Below, piece by piece: positions 41,988 through 51,180 of a stretch of DNA of 64,000 nucleotides; positions within the stretch are counted from its first letter, which is position 1, and every line of letters begins with the position of its first letter. A model generated the notes under the pieces. The model was not told the DNA's origin and made no database searches. It was given only the letters and a program-made list of their open reading frames with translations. Position numbers and translations under genes: made by a program. Origin of the DNA: Flavobacterium sp. N502536 (GTDB lineage: Bacteria; Bacteroidota; Bacteroidia; Flavobacteriales; Flavobacteriaceae); the NCBI RefSeq assembly GCF_025947345.1, contig NZ_CP110011.1:3100001-3164000 (forward strand). The letters are read 5' to 3'.

Positions 41988-42626
41988 TTAGTTTGCGCTC
42001 AAATACTCAGCAGTACTAAGTCTGTCTGCGCTCATTGCTTCTTTTCCGGCTTCCCAGTTTGCAGGACAAACTTCACCTTTAGTTTGAATGTGTGTGTAAG
42101 CATCAACCATTCTTAAGTATTCGTTTACGTTACGTCCTAATGGCATATCGTTAACACTTTCGTGGAAAATTTTTCCAGTTTCGTCAATTAAATAAGTAGC
42201 TCTGTACGTTACGTTTGAACCTTCGATGATAACTGAATCAGTCTCTTCGCTGTAGCTTGTAGCTTCGATATCAAGGATCCCTAAAATGTTAGCTAAGTTA
42301 CGGTTAGTATCTGCTAAGATTGGGTAAGTTACACCTTCGATTCCACCATTGTTTTTTGGTGTGTTCAACCAGGCAAAGTGTACTTCGTTGGTGTCACATG
42401 AAGCTCCGATTACGATAGTATTTCTTTTTTCAAATTCTGGTAAAGCAGCTTGGAAGGCGTGTAATTCAGTTGGGCAAACAAAAGTGAAATCTTTTGGGTA
42501 CCAAAACAATAATACTTTTTTGTTGTTGTTTACTGCTTCTTCAAAAATGTTGATTTTTAAATTATCACCCATTTCAGAGATAGCATCAACTGCAATACTT
42601 GGGAATTTTTTTCCTACTAAAGACAT
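41988..42626 (-). CDS. 2-Cys peroxiredoxin (AhpC/Prx1 type)
   Basis: The 212-residue protein has the peroxidatic Cys51 in FTFVCPTELHAFQ and the resolving cysteine in GEVCPANWEAGKEAM (Cys187). It reduces hydrogen peroxide and organic peroxides using thioredoxin or AhpF. NDMPLGRNVNEYLRMVDAYT is the usual arginine-containing segment. The thioredoxin-like gene is 168 bases downstream. A role in peroxide defence with Tpx is inferred from clustering. Confidence 0.95.
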   Translation of the reverse strand: MSLVGKKFPSIAVDAISEMGDNLKINIFEEAVNNNKKVLLFWYPKDFTFVCPTELHAFQAALPEFEKRNTIVIGASCDTNEVHFAWLNTPKNNGGIEGVTYPILADTNRNLANILGILDIEATSYSEETDSVIIEGSNVTYRATYLIDETGKIFHESVNDMPLGRNVNEYLRMVDAYTHIQTKGEVCPANWEAGKEAMSADRLSTAEYLSAN

Positions 42627-42763
42627 ATTTTTCGTTTTAAAGTTAAAAATTTATTTCTGCTGCAAAAGTAGGGTATAAGTATAGAATCTTATAATAAGAT
42701 GTGATTATTAATATTTATTAACTGATAGTTTTTGGTTATGAGTAATGGTTTTTGTATTGTAAG

Positions 42764-44377
42764 TTATTGAATGTCAATATTTACAGGAAGACTTCCTTTA
42801 CAGTTGCTATTTTCAAGAAATTGATTTCCGGCATTTTTTTGAAACTCGTCAAAATCCTGATACACCTGAATAAGTCCTGAGGCCTTTGAAAGGTTCGGGA
42901 TTATTGGTAAAACATAAGGATTTCCAAAAACATAAAGAATACATTTTTTGGTTTGAAGCAAATCAGACAGCAATGTCAAAACTTCGGCATTGATTTCAAA
43001 ATTGTTCATCGGTTTTGCTTTCGGAACAAATAAAGAAATGATAATCGTTTCAAACGGCTCCAGACTTTTTTGAATTTGCTGAAGGTCTGAAACTTCCAGG
43101 TTCTCAAAAGCAAATTCTGCTGAATTTAGCTTTGAATTTAAGGTTTGAAAGAATGGATTATTGCTGTTTTTGTACAAACTCAGTTTGGCCAGCTGATTGT
43201 TTCTTTGTGCTTCGAAAACCTGCTCAGTAGTGAAATTGCCGATGATTTTGGTGATGGAATTTTGAGCGATTTCAAGGTTCAGGGCTGAAGCTTTTTCAAA
43301 ATTGAGTTCTCCTGAGGTAAAGGAAGTTTCAGCTAAGATCCCAACTTTTTGTTTGGCTTTTAGGATTCGGTTAAAACTTTCTTCAATGCGTTCCGGAGAA
43401 GCATTTTTAAGAATGGCTTCAATTCCTTCGGGTACATTTTCGGCGAAACATAAAACGTCGTTGCCGGCATTAAAGGCTTCCCATTCGAGTTCTCCTTTGG
43501 TTTCATACAGTTTAGAAACGCTGTGCATGTTTAGGGCATCAGAAATTACCAAACCATCATAACCCAATTTTTCTCGTAAAAGGGTTTCGATAATAGGTTT
43601 TGATAAAGTTGCCGATGTATTTTTGCCGTCATTTAAACTTGGAACGGCCAAATGTCCAATCATAATCGAATCGACATTGTTTTCAATTCCTTTAATAAAT
43701 GGGTACAACTCATTTTCGAGTAATTCTTCCAAAGTTTCGTTTAAAACCGGTAATCCCAGATGCGAATCGACATTGGTATTTCCGTGTCCCGGAAAGTGTT
43801 TCAGACAGCCCAAAATTCCAACTTCGGACATACCTTTCAAATATTCGACAGCAAAATCGGCTACTTTTTCTTTGTTCTCACCAAAAGAACGATAGCCAAT
43901 TACCGGATTATTCGGGTTGTTGTTGATGTCTGCCAGTGGCGACAAGTTGTAATGAATTCCGGCCGCTTTTAAATCTAAACCAATCTGTTTTCCAACTTCA
44001 TAAACCAAATGTGATTTACTCTGAGGTAAAGCTCCCAAAGTGATCGCGTAGGGGTATTGTGGTGTTTTTTCGATGCGCATTGCAAGACCCCATTCGGCAT
44101 CAATACTGATTAAAAGTGGGGTAGAGGCTACTTTTTGGTAGCGAACGATCAGGTCTTTTATTTTTTGATAACTATCGTCATTGAATTCGACTTTTTTCTG
44201 GCTTTCGTAGTTTGTCGCGGCACTGGCACGGCTGTGAAAAAAGGTAAGTCCGCCAATGTTGTGTTCTTTTATTAAACGTTCCGTTTCCTGAATGTTTTCT
44301 TCAGTATCGTTTATAAAAACGGCAGGAAAAAAGAATTGTCCCACTTTTTGTCTTAATGCTTGTGCTGTCATTTTCAT
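42764..44377 (-). CDS. nagZ: Beta-N-acetylhexosaminidase, GH3 family, NagZ-like
   Basis: I chose the ATG at 44377 (MKMTAQALRQKVGQFFFPAV), which avoids the overlap with the upstream GNAT gene that a start at 44401 would create. The GH3 domain shows KHFPGHG followed by DSHLGLPVL, the NagZ His/Asp loop, and DGLVISDALNMHSV with the catalytic nucleophile Asp. NagZ removes GlcNAc from GlcNAc-1,6-anhydroMurNAc peptides after AmpG import. The C-terminal part (about 350-537) is an extra Rossmann-like domain. It ends a run with ampG, anmK and murQ, all steps of the same pathway. Confidence 0.92.
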   Translation of the reverse strand: MKMTAQALRQKVGQFFFPAVFINDTEENIQETERLIKEHNIGGLTFFHSRASAATNYESQKKVEFNDDSYQKIKDLIVRYQKVASTPLLISIDAEWGLAMRIEKTPQYPYAITLGALPQSKSHLVYEVGKQIGLDLKAAGIHYNLSPLADINNNPNNPVIGYRSFGENKEKVADFAVEYLKGMSEVGILGCLKHFPGHGNTNVDSHLGLPVLNETLEELLENELYPFIKGIENNVDSIMIGHLAVPSLNDGKNTSATLSKPIIETLLREKLGYDGLVISDALNMHSVSKLYETKGELEWEAFNAGNDVLCFAENVPEGIEAILKNASPERIEESFNRILKAKQKVGILAETSFTSGELNFEKASALNLEIAQNSITKIIGNFTTEQVFEAQRNNQLAKLSLYKNSNNPFFQTLNSKLNSAEFAFENLEVSDLQQIQKSLEPFETIIISLFVPKAKPMNNFEINAEVLTLLSDLLQTKKCILYVFGNPYVLPIIPNLSKASGLIQVYQDFDEFQKNAGNQFLENSNCKGSLPVNIDIQ

Positions 44378-44379
44378 TA

Positions 44380-44829
44380 TTATAAAGTCTTTTTCATGCA
44401 AACGCTATTCTCCATTTTTTCGTAAGGAGGATAATTTGGAATAATGGTGTAACCTAATTTTTGGTACAAATTAATGGCTTCGGGCTGATTTTTACCGGTT
44501 TCTAAAATCGTATAACGGTATTCAACTTCCTTGGCCCATTGTTCCAGTTCTGCCAGTACCTGAGAAGCAATCCCTTTTTTACGGAAATCCGGATGTACAA
44601 ACATGCGTTTGATTTCTACCGTATCTTTTTCTTTTTCTCTGAAAGCGCCACAACCTACAGCCACATCATTTTCGTAAAAAACCACAACATGTTTTATTTG
44701 ATCGGTCTTATTGAATTGATTGTAAAAGGCATGGTCGTCTCCATCTCTGATTTTTAAATCCTGATCCAGTAAAACTACCAGGTTTCTAAAATCAGTATCG
44801 TCAGAGTTGGTTCTTTTTAAAGCAATCAT
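44380..44829 (-). CDS. GNAT-family N-acetyltransferase
   Basis: The 149-residue protein is a compact GNAT: VAVGCGAFREKEKDTVEIKR, then MFVHPDFRKKGIASQVLAEL holding the acetyl-CoA loop R-K-K-G-I-A, then EYRYTILETGKNQPEAINLY and LGYTIIPNYPPYEKM. Acceptor unknown; proteins like this often acetylate small molecules or amino sugars. Its stop is 2 bases before the nagZ start, so the two are co-transcribed and an amino-sugar substrate is possible. Confidence 0.88.
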   Translation of the reverse strand: MIALKRTNSDDTDFRNLVVLLDQDLKIRDGDDHAFYNQFNKTDQIKHVVVFYENDVAVGCGAFREKEKDTVEIKRMFVHPDFRKKGIASQVLAELEQWAKEVEYRYTILETGKNQPEAINLYQKLGYTIIPNYPPYEKMENSVCMKKTL

Positions 44830-44853
44830 GGCAAATTGTATTAAAAGTTAGGT

Positions 44854-45195
44854 TTATTTCAGTTTGCTTTTCTTTTGTTTGGCAAGTTGTGTTTTGGTAT
44901 GTAATGCTTTTTCTAATCGGTTTTTAAAGCGGAAGAGTTTTGGCAAACCTTCAATTCTGTCTTCGATTGTAATTTCTTCGTATACGATAATGGCTTTTTC
45001 CAAAACTCTAATTTCATTATCAATACTATTTTCGTTTTTGTAGATCGTTGCTAATCGATCATAAGGATGATTTCCTTTAAAGCTTTCCTTGACATTTTCC
45101 TCATACAACTCAATTGCTTTTTCTAAATTTCCTGCTTTCTCGAACTCAGCTCCTTTCAGGTTGCGTTCGGCCTGCAGATTCTCATTGATTTCCAT
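44854..45195 (-). CDS. Small TPR-like protein
   Basis: A 113-residue helical protein with a tetratricopeptide-like unit (GAEFEKAGNLEKAIELYEEN, then RLATIYKNENSIDNEIRVLE). A basic C-terminus ends QLAKQKKSKLK. It has no signal peptide. It lies between ampG and the GNAT gene in the peptidoglycan cluster, 23 and 24 bases away, so it is probably part of the operon. It may mediate protein contacts, but no partner is apparent. Confidence 0.75.
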   Translation of the reverse strand: MEINENLQAERNLKGAEFEKAGNLEKAIELYEENVKESFKGNHPYDRLATIYKNENSIDNEIRVLEKAIIVYEEITIEDRIEGLPKLFRFKNRLEKALHTKTQLAKQKKSKLK

Positions 45196-45218
45196 ATGTA
45201 AGATGTTTGATTTGGGGT

Positions 45219-46541
45219 TTAAACTTCTTCAGCTTTTTTCCCAAAATCTTTCGGGAAAATTAAAAAACGTGATAAAATAAGACCTGGAATTGTGGCAATT
45301 ACTACCCAAATAAAGAAGTTTTCATAACCTAAATATTTTTGTATAAAACCGCTTAGCATTCCCGGAAGCATCATTCCTAATGCCATAAAACCAGTTGCAA
45401 GTGCATAATGTGCCGTTTTCGATTCTCCTTCTGCAACATGTATCAAATACATCATAAACCCTGTGAAACCAAAACCGTATCCAAATTGTTCGAGAATCAC
45501 AGTAATGCAGGTATAGAGATTTAGAGGAGAGTTAATTTCGAAAAAATAAAAATTTAAATGCAGATGGAAAATATCTTGCGGTTGAAAATGGGCCAATCCG
45601 ATAAAACCAAGAATAGGCAGATGCATCGTAAGGAACATAGGAAACATCCATTTGGTAAGACCGTGTTTAGAGAGTGCAATTCCACCCAGGATTCCACCAA
45701 CAGTCAAAGCAAAAATCCCTAAAGTTCCGTAAATTATTCCAACTGCTTCGGTATCTAATCCCATTCCGCCCAGTTCTTTTCCGTCCAATAAAAAAGGACT
45801 TAACATTTTAAGTAATTGTGATTCACCAAGTCTGAAAACAAGGATAAAAGCGAGAATTATTCCAATTTGTTTTTTTTGAAAGAAACTGGTAAATACAGTC
45901 GCAAAATTTTGATGATGTGCTTTGTCAGTACTTTCTGATGCATTTATTTCGTCTTTTGGAGTAAAGATGAAATTGTAAAGCGTGATAAAGGTCATTAACA
46001 AACCAACAATAATCATGGTATAGGACCAGGCTTTTGTATTGTCACCGTATTTATGTTCTAAATAACCGGCAAGCAAAACAATTAATCCATTTCCGGCAAG
46101 CATCGAAAGTCTGTAAAATGTACTTCTGATTCCTAAGAAAAAGGATTGTTGCTCTTTTGGTAAAACCAGTAAATAAAAACCATCACTGGCTATATCATTA
46201 GAAGCCGAAGCAAAAGCGGCCACCCAGAAAATCGCTAAGGTCATCATGAAAAATCCACTCGCCGGAATCGTAAATCCGACTACTAAAAAAGCAATGGAAA
46301 TAAGCAGCTGCATCGATAAAAACCATTTTCTCTTGGTGCCGGTCAATTCGATTAAAGGGCTCCAGAGTGGTTTGATCACCCACGGTAAGTATAATAAACT
46401 GGTGTAAACACCAATGTCTTCATTCGATATTCCCAGATTTTTGTACATAATTACAGAAACGGAGATAATTATGGCATAAGGCAATCCAGATGCGAAATTG
46501 AGAAACGGAATCCAGAACCACGGTTTATTATCTGTTTTCAT
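45219..46541 (-). CDS. ampG: AmpG-like muropeptide permease (MFS)
   Basis: A 440-residue membrane protein with about 12 helices. The opening matches AmpG (WFWIPFLNFASGLPYAIIIS, then YTSLLYLPWVIKPLWSPLIE). A soluble loop (about 195-215) divides two six-helix halves. AmpG imports anhydro-muropeptides released from the cell wall into the cytoplasm. Its start overlaps the stop of the GHL10 gene by 14 bases. It fits between the outer steps (SusC/D, GHL10) and the cytoplasmic steps (NagZ, AnmK, MurQ). Specificity is inferred from the neighbourhood. Confidence 0.88.
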   Translation of the reverse strand: MKTDNKPWFWIPFLNFASGLPYAIIISVSVIMYKNLGISNEDIGVYTSLLYLPWVIKPLWSPLIELTGTKRKWFLSMQLLISIAFLVVGFTIPASGFFMMTLAIFWVAAFASASNDIASDGFYLLVLPKEQQSFFLGIRSTFYRLSMLAGNGLIVLLAGYLEHKYGDNTKAWSYTMIIVGLLMTFITLYNFIFTPKDEINASESTDKAHHQNFATVFTSFFQKKQIGIILAFILVFRLGESQLLKMLSPFLLDGKELGGMGLDTEAVGIIYGTLGIFALTVGGILGGIALSKHGLTKWMFPMFLTMHLPILGFIGLAHFQPQDIFHLHLNFYFFEINSPLNLYTCITVILEQFGYGFGFTGFMMYLIHVAEGESKTAHYALATGFMALGMMLPGMLSGFIQKYLGYENFFIWVVIATIPGLILSRFLIFPKDFGKKAEEV

Positions 46542-48099
46542 TAGGCTGGGCAGGGGTATAAGGTTTAAATGTCTTTTTTAAGTCGATCGCAGCGGGCGTA
46601 CTTTCGTTGGCATAATAATCGATAAAGGTTACAGCACAGGCTTTGTACTGACTGATTTTTTCGGCAGGAATGCTAAAGGTGATCACGTCACCTGTTTCGC
46701 GAACGGTAATTTTATCGATAATTTTTGTAGCGTCATTAATGTCTACTTTCGAGACATGATCGCCACCGTAAATTACCATATAACGCACTTTTGTGTTCAA
46801 CGGATTTTTGATCGTGAAGGTGTATTTACTGCTGTCTTTTGAATACTCATTTACAAACGGTGTATCGATTATAATGTGTTTTAAATTAGGAACTGCAGCC
46901 GGAAGTGCCGGATATTTATATTGATTTTCCTCTAAAAGACGAACAATGTCAAAGTTTTTGTTCATGAACCATTTAGAGCTGAAATAGGCGCTTCCGCTTA
47001 CTTTTTTGAAACTTCTGGCATAATCAATCTGAGTTGGGATTTCACTGGCAAAATTCCAGCTTTTGTCATTGTCTCCTCTAATTTTATAAGAAGCGTGTCC
47101 AATATACAAAGCAGTATTGTTGGAGTTCTCCGACCACCATTTCACTAATTTTGAATAGGAAGCTTTCGGATTGTTCATGCTCCAGTACAATTGAGGCAGA
47201 ATGTAATCGATCCATTTTTGGTCCATCCATAAAACAGGATCGGCATACAAGTCGTCATAATTGGAAGTGGATTGGGTTTCAGAACCTTTAGGATCCTGCG
47301 ATTTATTTCTCCAAACGCCAAACGGACTGATTCCGAATTGTACCCATGGTTTGCTGGCTTTGATCATGGTAGAAATGGTGTGCACAAAATTGCTCACATT
47401 CGCACGACGCCAATCGCCAATGCTTAGTCCGGCTCCATATTTTTTATAAGAGGCGGTATCGTTAAAGGTTTTCCCTGGAACAGTATACGGGTAAAAATAA
47501 TCGTCAAAATGAATGGCGTCGATATCGTATTTGTCGACTACTTCTTTTACGACTTTGGTTAAATGCTCCTGAACTTCAGGCAGTGCCGGATCATAATATA
47601 TTTTCCCGGCATATTCGATCATCCATTCCGGATGTTTAAAAATGTCGTGATTAGGACTTAGCTGCTGTTTGTTGAGATCGAAAGTGGCGCGATACGGATT
47701 CAACCAGGCGTGAAATTCAAAACCTCTTTTATGAGCTTCTTCGATCATCCAGGCCAATGTGTCGTAATACGGATTGGGTGCCTGACCTTCTTTACCCGTA
47801 AGAAAACGAGACCAGGGAGCGAGTTCTGTAGGATACAAAGCATCACCAACACTTCTGACCTGAACAATTACGGCGTTGTAATTTAATTTTTTATAGGCTT
47901 CTAAAATTTCAAGATAGTCTGCTTTTTCTTTCTCCACGCCGTCTGTAGCCGTTTTGGGCCAGTCGATGTTTACCACAGTTGCAATCCAGACCCCTCTAAA
48001 TTCGTTTTTAGGGTAAAGGTCTTTTTCCTGTGCATTGGATTTCCATCCAAAGAAAAATAAAAATAGAATAGAGAATAATAGTTGCTGATTTTTATGCAT
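46528..48099 (-). CDS. GHL10-family glycoside hydrolase (DigH/YddW-like), secreted
   Basis: The signal peptide MHKNQQLLFSILFLFFFGWK-SNAQ leads into a TIM-barrel domain of the GHL10 family: EFRGVWIATVVNIDWPKTAT, NAVIVQVRSVGDALYPTELA, EFHAWLNPYRATFD, and YDIDAIHFDDYFYPYTVPGK. The acidic HFDDYFYP loop is the likely active site. E. coli DigH (YddW) of this family cleaves glycan strands of peptidoglycan lacking stem peptides. The C-terminal about 130 residues are beta-sandwich-like. It is followed by ampG with a 14-base overlap, supporting a cell-wall recycling role. Confidence 0.87.
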   Translation of the reverse strand: MHKNQQLLFSILFLFFFGWKSNAQEKDLYPKNEFRGVWIATVVNIDWPKTATDGVEKEKADYLEILEAYKKLNYNAVIVQVRSVGDALYPTELAPWSRFLTGKEGQAPNPYYDTLAWMIEEAHKRGFEFHAWLNPYRATFDLNKQQLSPNHDIFKHPEWMIEYAGKIYYDPALPEVQEHLTKVVKEVVDKYDIDAIHFDDYFYPYTVPGKTFNDTASYKKYGAGLSIGDWRRANVSNFVHTISTMIKASKPWVQFGISPFGVWRNKSQDPKGSETQSTSNYDDLYADPVLWMDQKWIDYILPQLYWSMNNPKASYSKLVKWWSENSNNTALYIGHASYKIRGDNDKSWNFASEIPTQIDYARSFKKVSGSAYFSSKWFMNKNFDIVRLLEENQYKYPALPAAVPNLKHIIIDTPFVNEYSKDSSKYTFTIKNPLNTKVRYMVIYGGDHVSKVDINDATKIIDKITVRETGDVITFSIPAEKISQYKACAVTFIDYYANESTPAAIDLKKTFKPYTPAQPNENR

Positions 48100-48182
48100 T
48101 TCAATCTTTTTTAACAGAAACCAAAAATAGTTTTTTTAGATGAGTATAAGAAATTATATGCTCTTCGTTTTTTTTACAAAAA

Positions 48183-49451
48183 TTATACCTTAAAAATGAG
48201 TCCTTTTTTGTAAAAATATCCTAACATACAACTCCATAAAAGAACATATAGTATAGAATAGGTCAGAGAAGATACCATTTGATTTTCAAAAAGCGGACTG
48301 ATCCAATATTGGTACGCATAGTCTCTAACGTTGATGGAATCTGAAATATTTTGAGGATCCTGAACTTTAAGCAGTGCGAGTGCACGCGGTAATATTCCGG
48401 AAACAAAGAATACGATCATCGGGTTTACACCCCAAGCTAGTAAAAACGGTGTCCATTTTTTGTGATTCAGCACGTCTACGATATAATAAATCAGGGTGAG
48501 AAGGAAAAGCGCAATTCCGGCGGTAAATAGCACATACGAACTGCTCCAGAGTGCTTTGTTTAATGGGAAGACGATGGACCAAAGTAATCCTGAAAGAAGC
48601 AGTGCAATGCTCAGGATTCCCATTTTTTTGGCAATTTTGATTTTAGGTAAAGGCTTAAGAAGCAGTTGCCCAATTAGTAAACCAATCAATCCGTTGGCTA
48701 TAGTGGTTACCGTGCTTAAAATGCCTTCAGGATCCCAGGTTTTAGTAGCGATGTACATATGATCTTTGAGTAAAATACTATCCAGCCACGAAGCTAAATT
48801 GGTACCCGGTTCTAGGTTTGCAGGACCAATTCCGGGAACGGGAATCAGCGTCATGATGCCCCAATATCCCAATAAAATAAGGATACTTAGAAGGATCTGG
48901 GTTTTTATGGTTGTTTTTAAATAAACAATCGACACCACTAAATAGACAATTCCAATGCGCTGCAGTACACCCGGAAGTCTGACATCGCTGAAATTTTCGT
49001 GTCCGCCGTAAGCCAAAGTCAGGAAAATAAGGAAAAGTCCAACGGCTAAAATGGTTTTGGTTTTAAGATTGAAGTTTCCAATTAAAGCATATCCGACCAA
49101 AAAGGTGATGACTAAACGAACTAGTAGAAGCGGGAATCCGTCGAGTCCTAAGAAATAAATACTGTTAAAAAAGTACAGAAAGAATCCGAGGCAAATAATG
49201 CGCAGGGAACGGGTGATTATTTTTAAGATATTTTCGGGTTTGTCCTGTTTGATGGGCATGGCAAGTGGAATCGCAATTCCGACGACAAGAATAAAAAACG
49301 GAAAAACAAGATCGGCCAGGGTACAGCCGTTCCATTTTGCGTGATCGAGAATGGGGTAAACGTAATCCCAGCTTCCCGGATTGTTTACAACGGTCATTAA
49401 CAAGACGGTAAGTCCTCTTAAAACATCAACTGAAATGATACGGTCTTTCAT
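48183..49451 (-). CDS. NagX-like membrane acyltransferase (DUF5009/HGSNAT-like)
   Basis: A 422-residue protein with about 10 membrane helices, beginning DRIISVDVLRGLTVLLMTVV and NGCTLADLVFPFFILVVGIA. This is the start of the acyltransferase family related to heparan-alpha-glucosaminide N-acetyltransferase, often called NagX in sugar-catabolic operons. It probably transfers acetyl groups to amino sugars across the membrane. It lies between anmK and the GHL10 gene, so its substrate may be de-N-acetylated glucosamine or muramic acid; that is inference. Confidence 0.82.
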   Translation of the reverse strand: MKDRIISVDVLRGLTVLLMTVVNNPGSWDYVYPILDHAKWNGCTLADLVFPFFILVVGIAIPLAMPIKQDKPENILKIITRSLRIICLGFFLYFFNSIYFLGLDGFPLLLVRLVITFLVGYALIGNFNLKTKTILAVGLFLIFLTLAYGGHENFSDVRLPGVLQRIGIVYLVVSIVYLKTTIKTQILLSILILLGYWGIMTLIPVPGIGPANLEPGTNLASWLDSILLKDHMYIATKTWDPEGILSTVTTIANGLIGLLIGQLLLKPLPKIKIAKKMGILSIALLLSGLLWSIVFPLNKALWSSSYVLFTAGIALFLLTLIYYIVDVLNHKKWTPFLLAWGVNPMIVFFVSGILPRALALLKVQDPQNISDSINVRDYAYQYWISPLFENQMVSSLTYSILYVLLWSCMLGYFYKKGLIFKV

Positions 49452-49490
49452 TTTTCTTATTTTATTTAATCCGTTTCGGGGTATTTGTTT

Positions 49491-49632
49491 TTAACACATA
49501 GTGACATAGCATTTTGCAAACTAAAAGCAGGCGTTTCACTTTTTCTTAACGCATATAGCTTTCTATGTGAAAGAAACGGGTTTCTTTTTTGTATTCCTTT
49601 TTTACAGATAAAATCTATGTTTCTATGTGTTT
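49491..49632. repeat. Intergenic inverted-repeat element, copy 1
   Basis: Left arm 49491-49509 (TTAACACATAGTGACATAG) pairs with right arm 49614-49632 (CTATGTTTCTATGTGTTTA). A similar pair of arms bounds 50949-51130. Between nagX and anmK these 218 bases hold no gene. Confidence 0.7.
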
Positions 49633-49669
49633 ATTTAAACTTTGAGAGATTGCTTCTAAAATGTTTTAT

Positions 49670-50878
49670 TTATTGTGGTAACGAAATTTTCCCCATGGTT
49701 ACGGATGGAATCCCTTTATGTGAACCAAAATTAAAATCTTCTCCGGCTATGGTTTCATTGGCAAGAATGGCAAATAAAACGGCTTCTTTGGCATCACCGG
49801 AAATACCCAGTTCGTCTGTTTTGTGAAAATCGCAAGGCAATAATTCTTTAAGCCATTGGACTAACAAGGGGTTGTGTGTACCTCCGCCGGACAGGTAAAT
49901 TTTGAAATCCTCCAGTTTTGAATCGGACTGGCTTACGGCGTACTGAATCGCCTCGGCAATTGTTTCGGCACTAAAACGGGTTAAAGTAGCCAGTAAATCG
50001 GGAGGGGAAATTGTATCGGGGGTGCTTTTAGCCAAAGCCGCTTTTACGTATTCGGCACTAAAAAGTTCAGGTCCAATTGTTTTTGGGAATTCCTGACGGA
50101 AAAAAGCATCGTCTTTTAAATGGTTTAGCAACAGCTGGTTTACCGTTCCTTGTTTGGCTATTTCGGCATCTTTGTCGTAACTTTTTTCAGGATAATACTG
50201 TTTGGTAAAAAGGTCGATCAGAGTATTTCCGGTGCCCGTATCAGTCACGAAGGTTTCTTCAGCATTTAAAGAAGCAGGTAAAAAAGTAAAATTAGCAATG
50301 CCGCCCATATTGAGCATGATGCGGTTTTCTCCCTTTTTTCCAAATAAAAAATAATCACCATAAACAGCCAAAGGAGCGCCTTCACCACCTGCAGCAATGT
50401 GTTTTTGTCTGAAATCAGACAGGGTGATGATACCCGTTTTCACCGCAATATGATCGCCATCACCAATTTGCAAAGTGGCGTTTGGAAATTTTTCCTGCTG
50501 ATGCAAAAACTTAGGTGCGTGCAAAACCGTTTGTCCATGTGAGGCAATCAAATCGATTTGGTTAGCAGGGATATTTCGTTTTTTTAAAAAATCGTTGATC
50601 ATATCGGCGTGCAAAATTCCAATCCATTCGTTGAGCATGACCAAATGTTGAAAATCAATTTCTTTCTTCGCAAAAACTTTACGGATTTCAATTTTAATGT
50701 CTTCCGAATAATCGATGGTTTCAAATTGATCTATTTTGACAACAGTATTTTGCCCTGAACCTGAAATTTCGCATAAAGCAATATCGAGTCCGTCAAGCGA
50801 AGTGCCAGACATTAGCCCAATAATGCTGCGGGTTTCTTTTTTTGCAATTTGGTACAGTGCGCTAATATTTTTATTCAT
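49670..50878 (-). CDS. anmK: Anhydro-N-acetylmuramic acid kinase
   Basis: The 402-residue AnmK has the ATP-binding start IIGLMSGTSLDGLDIALCE (Gly25 to Gly30), IASHGQTVLHAP, GGEGAPLAVYGDYFLF, the catalytic MLNMGGIANFTF, DTGTGNTLID, and SGGGTHNPLLVQWL. It hydrates and phosphorylates 1,6-anhydroMurNAc to MurNAc-6-phosphate, the substrate of MurQ encoded in the same cluster. The N-terminus has about 17 extra residues compared with E. coli AnmK. It is separated from neighbours by repeat-bearing gaps of 218 and 302 bases. Confidence 0.95.
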   Translation of the reverse strand: MNKNISALYQIAKKETRSIIGLMSGTSLDGLDIALCEISGSGQNTVVKIDQFETIDYSEDIKIEIRKVFAKKEIDFQHLVMLNEWIGILHADMINDFLKKRNIPANQIDLIASHGQTVLHAPKFLHQQEKFPNATLQIGDGDHIAVKTGIITLSDFRQKHIAAGGEGAPLAVYGDYFLFGKKGENRIMLNMGGIANFTFLPASLNAEETFVTDTGTGNTLIDLFTKQYYPEKSYDKDAEIAKQGTVNQLLLNHLKDDAFFRQEFPKTIGPELFSAEYVKAALAKSTPDTISPPDLLATLTRFSAETIAEAIQYAVSQSDSKLEDFKIYLSGGGTHNPLLVQWLKELLPCDFHKTDELGISGDAKEAVLFAILANETIAGEDFNFGSHKGIPSVTMGKISLPQ

Positions 50879-50948
50879 GAAATTTGAATTTTATGAAGAT
50901 GAATTTTTGTGTAAAAATTTTAAAATTAAGCTGTTGTGATGATTTGTT

Positions 50949-51130
50949 TTAACACATAGTGACATGGATTAAAGGTCATAAAGTTGTTTTCTGCCACGAA
51001 TTCACGAATTATTGCTTTGTACTAATTCGTGAATTCGTGGCTAAATTTTTTATTCACGAATCCTATGTAAATGCTGTATCATTTAGTTTTACCTTTTCTG
51101 AGCTTACAATATCTATGTTTCTATGTGTTA
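50949..51130. repeat. Intergenic inverted-repeat element, copy 2
   Basis: Arms 50949-50967 (TTAACACATAGTGACATGG) and 51113-51130 (CTATGTTTCTATGTGTTA) match those at 49491-49632. Inside is a second palindrome with CACGAATTCACGAATTA and TAATTCGTGAATTCGTG (about 50994-51042). The 302-base gap between anmK and the symporter contains nothing else I can support. Confidence 0.75.
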
Positions 51131-51180
51131 TCATTTTTTTGTTAACGGGTTAAAAATAGATTTTTTCGGCATTAATCGGC

